From Gordonia pseudamarae (lineage in GTDB: Bacteria > Actinomycetota > Actinomycetes > Mycobacteriales > Mycobacteriaceae), in the NCBI RefSeq assembly GCF_025273675.1, contig NZ_CP045809.1:1860001-1924000 (forward strand): DNA of 64,000 nucleotides. Reading direction: 5' to 3'. A model generated the notes under the pieces. The model saw only the letters and a list, made by a program, of their open reading frames with translations, searched no databases and was not told where the DNA came from. The position numbers were made by a program, and so were the translations under genes. Positions within the stretch are counted from its first letter, which is position 1. Each line of letters opens with the position of its first letter. Below, one piece after another: positions 21,943-30,237 of the stretch.

Positions 21943-22287
21943 TCAGATCCCGAACTGCTGCTTCACTTCTTTCGTCCGCTGATGTTCGACGAAGAACGAC
22001 AGGAACGGGATGGTGCCCGCGAGCGCGGTCCACACGATCTTTCCGGCCGGCCAGCGCACCTTGATGGCCAGATCGACGGCCATGATCAAGTACACGAAAT
22101 ACACCCAGCCGTGCACGATCGGCACGAAGTCGAGGGCGTCGACGTCGAACCCGTATTTGAGGGTGAGTTCGGCCACGAGCAGCAGCAGCCACAGGCCGGT
22201 GATCCAGGCGAGTACCCGGTAGCGCAGGAGTGCGCTCGTGACCGATGCGGTGGACGCGGTGGGCTTGCTGGTGCTGGTCTCGGACAC
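21943..22287 (-). CDS. DUF3817 integral membrane protein
   Basis: A 114-residue membrane protein with three predicted helices (LLRYRVLAWITGLWLLLLVAE, HGWVYFVYLIMAVDLAIKV and IVWTALAGTIPFLSFFVEH). The block FVPIVHGWVYFVYL is characteristic of DUF3817, and the place next to rdgB matches Rv1342c. The first ~18 residues are Ser/Thr-rich and likely cytoplasmic. Function unknown. The gene is convergent with rdgB across 57 nt. Confidence 0.85.
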   Translation of the reverse strand: MSETSTSKPTASTASVTSALLRYRVLAWITGLWLLLLVAELTLKYGFDVDALDFVPIVHGWVYFVYLIMAVDLAIKVRWPAGKIVWTALAGTIPFLSFFVEHQRTKEVKQQFGI

Positions 22288-22331
22288 GAAACAACTTCCT
22301 TGTCGGTGGAACGGCCTGCGGAACTGGCAGG

Positions 22332-22775
22332 TCAGCGAGCGGTGGTGTCGGAATCGTCGACGCCGCGGGAACCGGCCTCGGCCTGATGTAATTCAGCCAG
22401 ATACCGGTTGTATTCACGAAGTCCGGCGTCGGCGGCCGGATCAGTGGGGGCGAGCAGCGATTCGGCACTCGGAAAACTCTGCCGCTCGGGCAGGATGCCT
22501 TCGGGGATTTCGACGGCGCCCTTGCTGCGCGGGGACAGCTTGTCGACCTCGTCGGCGTTGTTCTCCAGGACCACGAACCGGCGGTAGGCGTAGATCACGG
22601 CCGCCGCGAACGCCGGCCACTGCAATGCGTAGCCGAGGTTCTGCGCGGTGCCCGCCGCCGACTCATAGCGCGACCACTGCCACCACGCCAGCGCCAGACA
22701 CGCCGTGGCGGCGATGACGACCAACGCGATCAATGCCGGCCGGTGCCGTGCGCGACCGGGACGAGCAGATTCCAT
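22332..22775 (-). CDS. Small membrane protein, LprD-like by position
   Basis: A 147-residue protein with two predicted helices (residues ~12-30, LIALVVIAATACLALAWWQW, and ~45-62) and a charged cytoplasmic tail. The tail carries LENNADEVDKLSPRSKGAVEIPEGILPE and an acidic, Gln/Arg-rich end. Gene order (after DUF3817) matches Rv1343c/LprD, but I see no obvious lipobox. The ATG at 22775 (MESARPG) is used; the frame extends upstream to 22835 without conservation and would run toward the tRNA-Leu promoter. Function unknown. Confidence 0.75.
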   Translation of the reverse strand: MESARPGRARHRPALIALVVIAATACLALAWWQWSRYESAAGTAQNLGYALQWPAFAAAVIYAYRRFVVLENNADEVDKLSPRSKGAVEIPEGILPERQSFPSAESLLAPTDPAADAGLREYNRYLAELHQAEAGSRGVDDSDTTAR

Positions 22776-22835
22776 ACCCCCGACGGTACCCGTACGACGC
22801 AGGTCACAGCCCACGCGGTACGCTTGTCCGCGCAC

Positions 22836-22920
<85 letters not shown>

Positions 22921-23308
22921 TGACATCCTTGCCCGGCCTCCGGCAGGTGTGCGCCCGCTGAGTTCGAATGCCATCGCGGAGGGCGCACCGTGAGCGGTTC
23001 AGGATGAATCGCGGGTAAGAGGTCGGGTTCCAGAAGTGCTACCTGACCCAATTGTTTTGTCTCTGGCCGAACGCGTTCCTGAAGCAGCGCCCGGGCAGCG
23101 TCCACGGTGATCGTATGGACCGTCCTCCACGTCAACGCCGGGGCAGCAGCCACCGCTGCCGCGCTCATCGTGTCGATCGCGATGCGCGGACAGGGACTTT
23201 GTGCCCTGGGCACAAAGTCGCGCCGATAATTCGTGTCTGGGGGCCGTTTTGCCGTCCCCGCGCAGCTCATAGTGTCAGAAGTCACATCCGGTAGGAAAGG
23301 TGACGACA
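22921..23308. other. Intergenic leader of the DUF3556 operon
   Basis: This 388-nt stretch lies between tRNA-Leu and the acyl-CoA ligase. The only structure I see is the 25-bp palindrome at 23195-23219 followed by GATAAT at 23225-23230, a reasonable -10 box. A weak minus-strand frame (to 22899) reads through the region, but it spans the tRNA and the operator and lacks family features. AGGAAAGG at 23293-23300 is the ribosome-binding site of the next gene. Confidence 0.6.
23195..23219. promoter_or_regulatory. Perfect 25-bp palindrome, candidate operator
   Basis: The arms GACTTTGTGCCC and GGGCACAAAGTC are exact reverse complements around a single T. It lies 5 nt upstream of GATAAT (23225-23230), so it would cover the -35 region of a promoter for the acyl-CoA ligase operon, whose first codon is 89 nt downstream. 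The operon's own PucR-type regulator is the obvious candidate ligand (inference). Confidence 0.7.
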
Positions 23309-24802
23309 GTGACACAGGGCACGTATTTCGCTTGGGAGCTGGCCTCCCGGGGTGACGCACCGTGCGTCCGCGACGACCGGCTGCAGTTGAGCTACGTGCA
23401 GTTCGCGCAGCGTGTCGACGCGGTGGCGCAGCAGCTGGCCGGGCTGGGCGTCGGGCCGGGGGACATGGTCGCGACGTTTCTGCCCAACCGCGCCGAATTG
23501 CTCATCACCCTGATGGCCGCCTGGCGGCTGCGGGCGGTGGCCACCCCGGTCAATCCGGGCTTCACCGACGCGGAGGCGGAATATCAGCTGGGCGATTCCG
23601 GCGCGAAGGTGGTCGTCGGCCAGGCGCCGGTCGGCGATCCGGCACGCATCTTCCTCGACGTCGACGATCTGGCGGTCCGGCCCACCGCACAGTGGACGCC
23701 GCCGACCCCGCCTACCGAAGCCGACGACGCCCTGCTGATCTACACCTCCGGCTCTACCGGGCGCCCGAAGGGGGTGCGCCTCGGGCACGATAATCTGCAT
23801 TTCTTCGGCCGCAGCGGGGGCGAGCACTTCCAGTGCGGCCCGGACACCCACGCCCTGCTGATTCTGCCGTTGTTCCACGTCAACGCCATCTGCGTCAGCT
23901 GCCTGACGCCGATCATGGCGGGCGGCCAGGTCAGCATCACCGGGCAGTTCTCGGTCAGCCGCTTCTTCGACGACGTGACGCGCCTGCGCCCGACGTTCTT
24001 CTCGGCCGTCCCCACCATCTACGCGCTGCTGGTCTCGCAGGCCGGCGGCGTCCCGCCGGGGGCGCTGGATTCCCTGCGGTACGCGATCTGCGGCGCGGCC
24101 CCGATCTCCCCGGAGCTCCTGGCGAAGACCGAGGAGACCTTCGGGGTTCCCATCGTCGAGGGCTACGGTCTCACTGAGGCCACCTGCGCATCGGCGTGCA
24201 ACCCGGTCGGCGGCGTGCGCAAACTCGGCACCGTCGGCCCGGCGCTGCCAGGCCAGCGCATCCGCATCGTCGACGCGAACGGCGATGACGCGCCGACGGG
24301 ACAGCGCGGCGAAGTCCTGATCGCCGGGCCGGCCGTGATGCGCGGCTACCTCAACCGCCCCGAGGCCACCGCCGAGACGATCGTCGACGGCTGGCTGCAC
24401 ACCGGTGACGTCGGGATCCTCGACGACGACGGCTACCTGCGCATCGTCGACCGGATCAAGGACATGATCATCCGCGGCGGCGAGAACATCTATCCCAAGG
24501 AGATCGAGGCCGCGCTGGCGACCAACCCGGCGGTCCTGGAATGCGCGGTGGTCGGCGCACCGGACCCGCTGCTGGGTGAAGTGCCCGTCGCCTTCGTCGT
24601 CGGCTACCCCGGCACCGACCTCACCGCGGACGACCTCGCCGAGTTCGTCGCACCGCAACTGACCAAGGTCAAGCGGCCCAGCGCGATCCACATCGTCGAC
24701 GCGCTGCCGCGCAATCCGGTCGGCAAGATCGACAAGCCCGGCCTGCGGCGGCAGACCGCGGCCGCCGGTCAGGTGCAGCCCGCCGGGGCCGCCCCGGCGT
24801 GA
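23309..24802 (+). CDS. AMP-forming acyl-CoA ligase, operon with DUF3556
   Basis: A 497-residue ANL-superfamily enzyme that activates a carboxylate through an acyl-AMP to its CoA thioester. The P-loop is LIYTSGSTGRPKG, and VEGYGLTEAT, HTGDVGILDDDGYLRIVDRIKDMI and RGGENIYPKEIEA are the A5, A7 and A8 motifs. The adenylation lysine is in NPVGKIDKPGL. It lacks transmembrane or extra domains and is shorter than FadD15, so it resembles medium-chain or aromatic acid ligases; the substrate is unknown. I favour the GTG at 23309, correctly spaced from AGGAAAGG; the GTG at 23300 overlaps that site. It is the first gene of the operon ending with the PucR regulator. Confidence 0.88.
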   Translation: MTQGTYFAWELASRGDAPCVRDDRLQLSYVQFAQRVDAVAQQLAGLGVGPGDMVATFLPNRAELLITLMAAWRLRAVATPVNPGFTDAEAEYQLGDSGAKVVVGQAPVGDPARIFLDVDDLAVRPTAQWTPPTPPTEADDALLIYTSGSTGRPKGVRLGHDNLHFFGRSGGEHFQCGPDTHALLILPLFHVNAICVSCLTPIMAGGQVSITGQFSVSRFFDDVTRLRPTFFSAVPTIYALLVSQAGGVPPGALDSLRYAICGAAPISPELLAKTEETFGVPIVEGYGLTEATCASACNPVGGVRKLGTVGPALPGQRIRIVDANGDDAPTGQRGEVLIAGPAVMRGYLNRPEATAETIVDGWLHTGDVGILDDDGYLRIVDRIKDMIIRGGENIYPKEIEAALATNPAVLECAVVGAPDPLLGEVPVAFVVGYPGTDLTADDLAEFVAPQLTKVKRPSAIHIVDALPRNPVGKIDKPGLRRQTAAAGQVQPAGAAPA

Positions 24803-24971
24803 GCCGGCGCCCGAGCGGCGCGCGCAGACACTTCCCGCACCCACCGGCCGCCGAGCACCACTCGGCGCGCTGCCCCCTACCCGAAACACGATCGAGCCGC
24901 TGCGCACAGCGCGCGCACCCCGATCGGCAAGCAACCCGCACGAGCGAACCCCCGAACAAAGGAGCTAGGCA

Positions 24972-26780
24972 ATGGGATTCAAAGAAGGGGACTTCCCGCC
25001 GGTGGACCCGGCGGCGTTCCGTGATCAACCTCTGCAGACGCGAGTCCGCCAGCTCGCGACGCACTGGGTCGACTACGGCTTCGGCACCCCGAAGATGGTG
25101 CACGTGATCTACCTGCTGAAGGTGGCCGTGCTGTACATCGTCGTCGGTGTCACCCTGGCCACAGTCACCTCCGGCCTGAACCCGCTGCAGGTCAGCGAGT
25201 GGTGGAACCAGCCGATCGTCTACCAGAAGCTGGTCCTGTGGACGATGCTCCTGGAAGCGATCGGGGTGGCCGGCTCGTGGGGCCCGCTGGCCGGCAAGTT
25301 CAGCCCGATGACCGGCGGTATCCTGTTCTGGCTGCGGCCGCAGACCATCCGGCTACCACCGTGGCCGGACACCGTACCCGGCACCAAGGGTGACTCGCGC
25401 ACCGTGTTCGACGTGGTCCTGTACGCCGCGATACTGGTGAACCTGCTGGTGGCGGTCTGCCTGCCCGGAAAGGACTCGGCGTCGTTCACCGAGGCGATGG
25501 CGGACTCACCGCCGGCGATCGACTCATCCCACGGACTCGTGAACCCGGCCGTTCTGTACTCGCTGCTGGTGCTCATGGCGGTGATGGGTCTGCGTGACAA
25601 GGTGATCTTCCTGGCCGCCCGCTCGGAGCAGTACCTGCCCGCGGTGATCTTCTTCGCCTTCCTGCCGTTCGTCGACATGATCGTCGCGCTGAAACTGCTG
25701 ATCGTGGTCGTCTGGATGGGCGCGGGCGTATCCAAGATCGGCCTGCACTTCACCAACGTGATCCCGCCGATGATCTCCAATGCGCCGTGGCTGACGATCA
25801 AGAGCCTCAAGCGCATGAACTACCGCAACTTCCCCGAAGACCTGCGGCCGTCGCGTGCGGCGACGTTCCAGGGGCACGTGCTGGGTACCGTCGTCGAGAT
25901 CGCAACTCCGCTGGTGCTGCTCTTCTCGGTCAACAAGTGGCTCACCCTGGCCGCCGTGATCCTGATGGTCTGCTTCCATCTGTTCATCTTCTCCGTCTTC
26001 CCGCTGGCTGTGCCGCTGGAGTGGAACATGCTGTTCGCCTTCGCGTCGGTGTTCCTGTTCTGTGGCTTCCCCGCGTGGGACGGGTTCGGCGTCGGCGACA
26101 TGAGCTCAGGCTGGTTGACCGCGGCGATCGTGATCGCGCTGCTGTTCTTCCCGGTGCTGGGCAATCTGCGGCCGGACCTGGTCTCGTTCCTGCCGTCCAT
26201 GCGCCAGTACGCCGGCAACTGGGCGTCGGCGATGTGGGCCTTCGCCCCGGGCGCCGAAGACAAACTGAACCAGCACATAGTCCGTCCGGCGAAGAACCAG
26301 ATCGATCAGCTGACCCCGGACTACGGCCCCGAGGCAGCCGAGATCACCATGGAACAGACCATCGCCTGGCGCGCCATGCACAGTCAGGGCCGCGGGCTGT
26401 ACTCGCTGCTGTACCGGGAACTCGGGGACCGTATCGACGAGTACACGATCCGCGAGGCGGAGTTCGCCTGCAACTCGCTGGTCGGCTTCAACTTCGGCGA
26501 CGGCCACATGCACAATTACCGTATGATCGAGGCCCTGCAGCGGCGCTGCAACTTCGCTCCCGGTGAGTTCACCGTGGTCTGGGTCGAGTCGCAGCCCATC
26601 GGCAAGAAGACACAGGAGTACATGGTGATCGACGCGGCTCAGGGCGTGATCGAACGCGGCACCTGGAATGTCGCGGACGCGGTCGCCGAGCAGCCGTGGC
26701 TGCCCAACGGCCCGATCCCGATGAACGTGACCTGGCGCAGCGCGAGCACGCCCGCCCGGGTGGGGGCACGTCAGTCATGA
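24972..26780 (+). CDS. DUF3556 polytopic membrane protein
   Basis: A 602-residue protein that I assign to DUF3556 from overall features and context. About nine hydrophobic segments occupy residues ~45-420. They include VVEIATPLVLLFSVNKW and a conserved-looking helix with a membrane-embedded His (MVCFHLFIFSVFPLAVPLEW, His near 336). A soluble C-terminal domain of ~180 residues follows (KNQIDQLTPDYGPEAAEITM; FNFGDGHMHNYRMIEALQRR). The His helix and layout recall the HTTM (vitamin K carboxylase-like) membrane fold, which is a guess. The ATG at 24972 has a perfect AAAGGAG. Its stop overlaps the next start as ATGA. Function unknown; it may be the membrane partner of the flavoenzyme behind it. Confidence 0.8.
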   Translation: MGFKEGDFPPVDPAAFRDQPLQTRVRQLATHWVDYGFGTPKMVHVIYLLKVAVLYIVVGVTLATVTSGLNPLQVSEWWNQPIVYQKLVLWTMLLEAIGVAGSWGPLAGKFSPMTGGILFWLRPQTIRLPPWPDTVPGTKGDSRTVFDVVLYAAILVNLLVAVCLPGKDSASFTEAMADSPPAIDSSHGLVNPAVLYSLLVLMAVMGLRDKVIFLAARSEQYLPAVIFFAFLPFVDMIVALKLLIVVVWMGAGVSKIGLHFTNVIPPMISNAPWLTIKSLKRMNYRNFPEDLRPSRAATFQGHVLGTVVEIATPLVLLFSVNKWLTLAAVILMVCFHLFIFSVFPLAVPLEWNMLFAFASVFLFCGFPAWDGFGVGDMSSGWLTAAIVIALLFFPVLGNLRPDLVSFLPSMRQYAGNWASAMWAFAPGAEDKLNQHIVRPAKNQIDQLTPDYGPEAAEITMEQTIAWRAMHSQGRGLYSLLYRELGDRIDEYTIREAEFACNSLVGFNFGDGHMHNYRMIEALQRRCNFAPGEFTVVWVESQPIGKKTQEYMVIDAAQGVIERGTWNVADAVAEQPWLPNGPIPMNVTWRSASTPARVGARQS

Positions 26781-28219
26781 CGACGGCCGTGGTGGTCGGC
26801 GGCGGTCCCAATGGGCTCGCCGCCGGCCTCCAGCTCGCGCGCAACGGCGTCGAGGTGACGGTCCTGGAAGCCAAGGATCGGATCGGCGGTGGTGCGCGGT
26901 CGGGTGAGCTGGAGGTTCCCGGCCTCATCCACGACTACTGCTCGGCCTTCCATCCGCTCGGCGTCGGCTCGCCGTTCTGGCAGACCGTCGGGCTCGACCG
27001 CTATGGCCTGCAGTGGGCGTGGCCGGAGATCGACTGCACCCATCCGCTCGACGATGGCGATGTCGGCGTGCTGTACCAGTCGATTGAGCAGACCGCCGCG
27101 GGTCTGGGTGTGGACGGACGGCGCTGGGAGCTGGCCTTCGGCGACGTGGTCCGGAACTTCGACACTCTGGCCCCGGACCTGATGCGGCCGATCGTCAACG
27201 TTCCCCGGCATCCGGTGCAGCTCGGAGCCTTCGGGCCGCGGGCGCTGCTGCCGGCCACCTGGCTGGCCCGGTGGTTCCGCACGGATGCGGCGCGGGCACT
27301 GTTCAGCGGGGTCGCGGCGCACGCCTTCACCCGGCTCGACGTTCCGCTGACCGCGGCGCTGGGCATCATGATCACCGCGAGCGGGCACCGCTTCGGCTGG
27401 CCGGTGGCCGTCGGCGGTTCGGGCGCCATCACCACGGCCGCGGCGGCGGCGCTGACGGATATGGGCGGCGCAATCGAAACCGGGCTGATGATCTCCGATC
27501 GGTCACAGATCCCGGATGCCGACTTGGTGCTGCTGGACCTGTCTGCCGCGCAGGTCCTGGCCCTGTACGGCGACCAGATGCCGGCGCGCATCGCGCGGGC
27601 CTACGGCCGCTACCGGATCGGGTCCTCGGCGTTCAAGGTCGATTTCGCGATCCGTGGGGACATTCCCTGGCGGAACGCCGAGTCCACCCGGGCGGGCACC
27701 GTGCACTTGGGCGGCACCGCCGCCGAGGTGGCGTACACCGAGAAGCAGCGTGCGGCCGGGATCCTGGTGGAGAACCCGTTTGTGCTGGTGGGGCAGCAGT
27801 ATCTGGCCGACCCGAGCCGTAGTAGCGGCGAGATCAATCCGATCTGGTCGTATGCGCACGTGCCGAAGGGCTTCGGCGGCGACGCCACCGAAGCCGTCAT
27901 CGGCCAGATCGAGCGATTCGCGCCCGGGTTCCGCGACCAGATCGTGGCGACCACGTCCACCGGGACCGTGGCCCTGGAGCAGTACAACCCCAACTATGCG
28001 GCCGGCGACATCATCGGCGGCGCCAACAACCGGCTGCAGACCGTCCTGCGGCCGCGGCTGGCGCTCGACCCGTACGCGACGGGCGTCGACGGCGTCTTCG
28101 TCTGCTCGCAGACGGCACCGCCGGGTGCGGGCATCCACGGGCTGTGCGGATTCCACGCCGCCAACTCGGCCCTGGCGTCGGTCGGAGTGCAACCGGATAT
28201 GACCGGCGGCCTGCGATGA
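26777..28219 (+). CDS. Phytoene-desaturase-like FAD-dependent oxidoreductase
   Basis: A 480-residue flavoprotein of the CrtI/amine-oxidase-like group. The N-terminal dinucleotide fold is AVVVGGGPNGLAAGLQLARNGVEVTVLEAKDRIGGGARS. The C-terminus ends with the FAD-contacting GVDGVFVCSQTAPPGAGIHGLCGFHAANSAL, as in CrtI-type enzymes. No carotenoid synthesis genes are nearby, so desaturation, saturation or isomerisation of another lipid is as likely. The ATG at 26777 overlaps the DUF3556 stop (ATGA) and its own stop overlaps the regulator start (ATGA): a fully coupled operon. Confidence 0.85.
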   Translation: MTTAVVVGGGPNGLAAGLQLARNGVEVTVLEAKDRIGGGARSGELEVPGLIHDYCSAFHPLGVGSPFWQTVGLDRYGLQWAWPEIDCTHPLDDGDVGVLYQSIEQTAAGLGVDGRRWELAFGDVVRNFDTLAPDLMRPIVNVPRHPVQLGAFGPRALLPATWLARWFRTDAARALFSGVAAHAFTRLDVPLTAALGIMITASGHRFGWPVAVGGSGAITTAAAAALTDMGGAIETGLMISDRSQIPDADLVLLDLSAAQVLALYGDQMPARIARAYGRYRIGSSAFKVDFAIRGDIPWRNAESTRAGTVHLGGTAAEVAYTEKQRAAGILVENPFVLVGQQYLADPSRSSGEINPIWSYAHVPKGFGGDATEAVIGQIERFAPGFRDQIVATTSTGTVALEQYNPNYAAGDIIGGANNRLQTVLRPRLALDPYATGVDGVFVCSQTAPPGAGIHGLCGFHAANSALASVGVQPDMTGGLR

Positions 28220-29487
28220 GCCGGCCGGCGGGCGAGGGCGTGGACCCCGAGCTGCTCGCGGTGGTCGAGGTCCTGGCCCGCCGGCTGCGCGACATCGAAG
28301 ACCGGATGGTCGACGACATGACGGCGCAGATGGCCGAGATCGACCACCTCGACGGCGATCCGGTCCTGGTGGACCTGTTGCACGCCAGCGTCGAAGGCAA
28401 CGTTACGACCATCAACCACATCCTGGCCAACAACATCCCGCTCGGGCATCTGCAGCCCACCACCGCGGCCGTCGAGTATGCCCTGCGCCTGGCTCAGCGG
28501 GAGGTGCCGTCGAACTCGCTGATGCGGGCCTACCGGATGGGCGAGTTCGAATACAACCGGCTCTGCCTGGACTTCCTCGAGGAGTTGGAGCTCGCGGAGG
28601 GGCTGTCGGTCCGGGTCGCCAGGTACGTCGCCACCGTCTTTTTCGACTACATCGAATGGATCACCCAGTACGTCTTTCAAGCCTACGAGAGCGAACGGGA
28701 ACGCTGGATCGGCGCCGAAGGCAACGTGCTCTCGTCCACGGTGAACCAACTGCTCGACGGCGACGATGAGCCCGACCCTTTCGAAACCGAGGCCTTCGAA
28801 GCGGAGACCGGATACCGGCTCGACCGCACCCACCTCGCGGCGATCCTGTGGTCGCAGGACTCCGCCGTCGGTCTCGCCGACATCGACCGGGCTGCAAGGT
28901 CTTTGGCCGTAGCCTTGCGGGCGGTGTCTGCTCCGGTCATCACCGCTGCCGACCGCAGCACCGTCTGGATGTGGATCCCGTTCGCCGGCACGCCGCCCCG
29001 GACCGACTCGGCGGCGACCGCCACCCAGGTGAGCCTTCCGCCGAACCTGCGCGTGGCGATCGGCCTTCCCGGCACCGGGGTGACCGGGTTCCGGCGTTCC
29101 TACCAGCAGGCCCGGTCCGCCTACGACGTCGCGTCCACGGTGCCGCGCGCCGAGCCGGTGGTGGTCGGATACGGCGACCGCGGCATCGCCGTCGTCTCCA
29201 TGATGGCGCGCGACCTGCCGTCGACTCGCGCGTGGATCTCCGATGTCCTCGGTCCGCTGGCGCAGGACACCCCGAATGCGCAGATCCTGCGGTCCACGCT
29301 GTCGGAGTTCCTCTCCAGCGGAGAGAGTCACGTCCGCACCGCCGAGCGGATGGTGCTGCACCGCAACACCGTCAAGTACCGCGTCGGTAAGGCGATGGCG
29401 GCGCTCCCGGATCGGCACGACCGGATGGATCTCGCGCTGGCACTCACCGTCTGCGAGTATCTGGGTGCGACGGTGCTGCAGTGCTAG
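28216..29487 (+). CDS. PucR/CdaR-type transcriptional regulator
   Basis: A 423-residue regulator. The N-terminal ~165 residues look like the RsbRD-type helical sensor found in actinobacterial PucR proteins (DDMTAQMAEIDHL; AYRMGEFEYNRLCLDFLEELE). The middle is a degenerate GGDEF-like domain (residues ~195-320), and the C-terminus (~345-423) is the PucR helix-turn-helix SGESHVRTAERMVLHRNTVKYRVGKAM. It is the last gene of the acyl-CoA ligase operon, overlapping the flavoenzyme stop, so it is probably an autoregulator responding to the pathway's substrate. The palindrome at 23195 is the likely site. Confidence 0.9.
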   Translation: MSRPAGEGVDPELLAVVEVLARRLRDIEDRMVDDMTAQMAEIDHLDGDPVLVDLLHASVEGNVTTINHILANNIPLGHLQPTTAAVEYALRLAQREVPSNSLMRAYRMGEFEYNRLCLDFLEELELAEGLSVRVARYVATVFFDYIEWITQYVFQAYESERERWIGAEGNVLSSTVNQLLDGDDEPDPFETEAFEAETGYRLDRTHLAAILWSQDSAVGLADIDRAARSLAVALRAVSAPVITAADRSTVWMWIPFAGTPPRTDSAATATQVSLPPNLRVAIGLPGTGVTGFRRSYQQARSAYDVASTVPRAEPVVVGYGDRGIAVVSMMARDLPSTRAWISDVLGPLAQDTPNAQILRSTLSEFLSSGESHVRTAERMVLHRNTVKYRVGKAMAALPDRHDRMDLALALTVCEYLGATVLQC

Positions 29488-29511
29488 GCGAAGGACTCCG
29501 GGCAGGAGGGA

Positions 29512-29597
29512 CTGCTGCGCGAGTAGGCGACAGGTTGTAGTCACGCCGCGAGAGCGGCGTTGTCGGTCATGATGCCGACCGGGCAGAACTCGGGTGG
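29512..29597 (-). pseudogene. IS3-family transposase 3'-end scar, copy 1
   Basis: On the minus strand a tail reading IMTDNAALAA-stop (stop at 29541-29543) is followed by a 29-nt non-coding end. The 32 bp at 29512-29543 match 60830-60861 at 27 positions, including TAGGCGACAG. Tails of this kind after LTPIEY are typical of IS3-family OrfB. Only the terminus remains; no inverted repeat partner is visible nearby. Confidence 0.6.
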
Positions 29598-29600
29598 TCG

Positions 29601-30077
29601 TCAGCGAACGGTGATGGTTCCGCCGCAGCTGGTGGCCGGGATCGACCAGAGGGCGTTGCGGTTGACGGTGTTGAGGGTGACGCGTACCTGGCCGGTGCCG
29701 ATGGTCTTGGTGGGGATAGTGAAGTTGTGTACGCCTTGGTAGGGCGGGCGGACGTGGTTGTGTGAGGTGAGGCTTCCGCGCTTGCCGGTGCGCGGATTGT
29801 GCCAGTCGAGCCGGGCGTCGGAGTCGTAGCCGACGCCGATCCAGTAGCTGGTGTAGTCGACGGCCAGATAGGTGGTACCCGCGTAGTCGGAGACGATCAC
29901 CCGCCGCGGAATGTACGGGAAGTCAACGATATTGGGGCTCAGGCCGAAGCAGGTACTGATCGGGTACTCGGCGCTGGCTGCCCGCGCCTGGCCCGGCCCC
30001 GTGGCGACGACCAGCCCGGCTGCTCCCAGGACGGCGACTGTGGCCGCGCAAACGCGTGTTCGTGTTGTTGGTGCCAT
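29601..30077 (-). CDS. Small secreted protein of unknown function
   Basis: A 158-residue exported protein. Its signal peptide is [21 protein letters not shown] with likely cleavage after ARA-ASA near residue 35. The mature part is rich in Tyr, Asn and Thr with alternating beta-like segments ([39 protein letters not shown]) and two cysteines, consistent with one disulfide in a beta sandwich. I recognise no family. The ATG at 30077 fits the signal peptide; the frame extends upstream to 30239 but without conservation. It is convergent with the pucR gene and divergent from ada. Confidence 0.75.
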   Translation of the reverse strand: MAPTTRTRVCAATVAVLGAAGLVVATGPGQARAASAEYPISTCFGLSPNIVDFPYIPRRVIVSDYAGTTYLAVDYTSYWIGVGYDSDARLDWHNPRTGKRGSLTSHNHVRPPYQGVHNFTIPTKTIGTGQVRVTLNTVNRNALWSIPATSCGGTITVR

Positions 30078-30237
30078 GTCCGTGGTATCGGTCACATTCG
30101 ACACATTGTTACGTCCGCGAACAATCTCCCGATCCTCGGACCGATCCGCCCGCAGGGCGGCACGTCCGCCGCGCCTGACATCGCCGTGTCCGATTTCCGC
30201 CGGTGGTGTGCCGTCGGGGCGTGCCAGAGTGGAGGGC

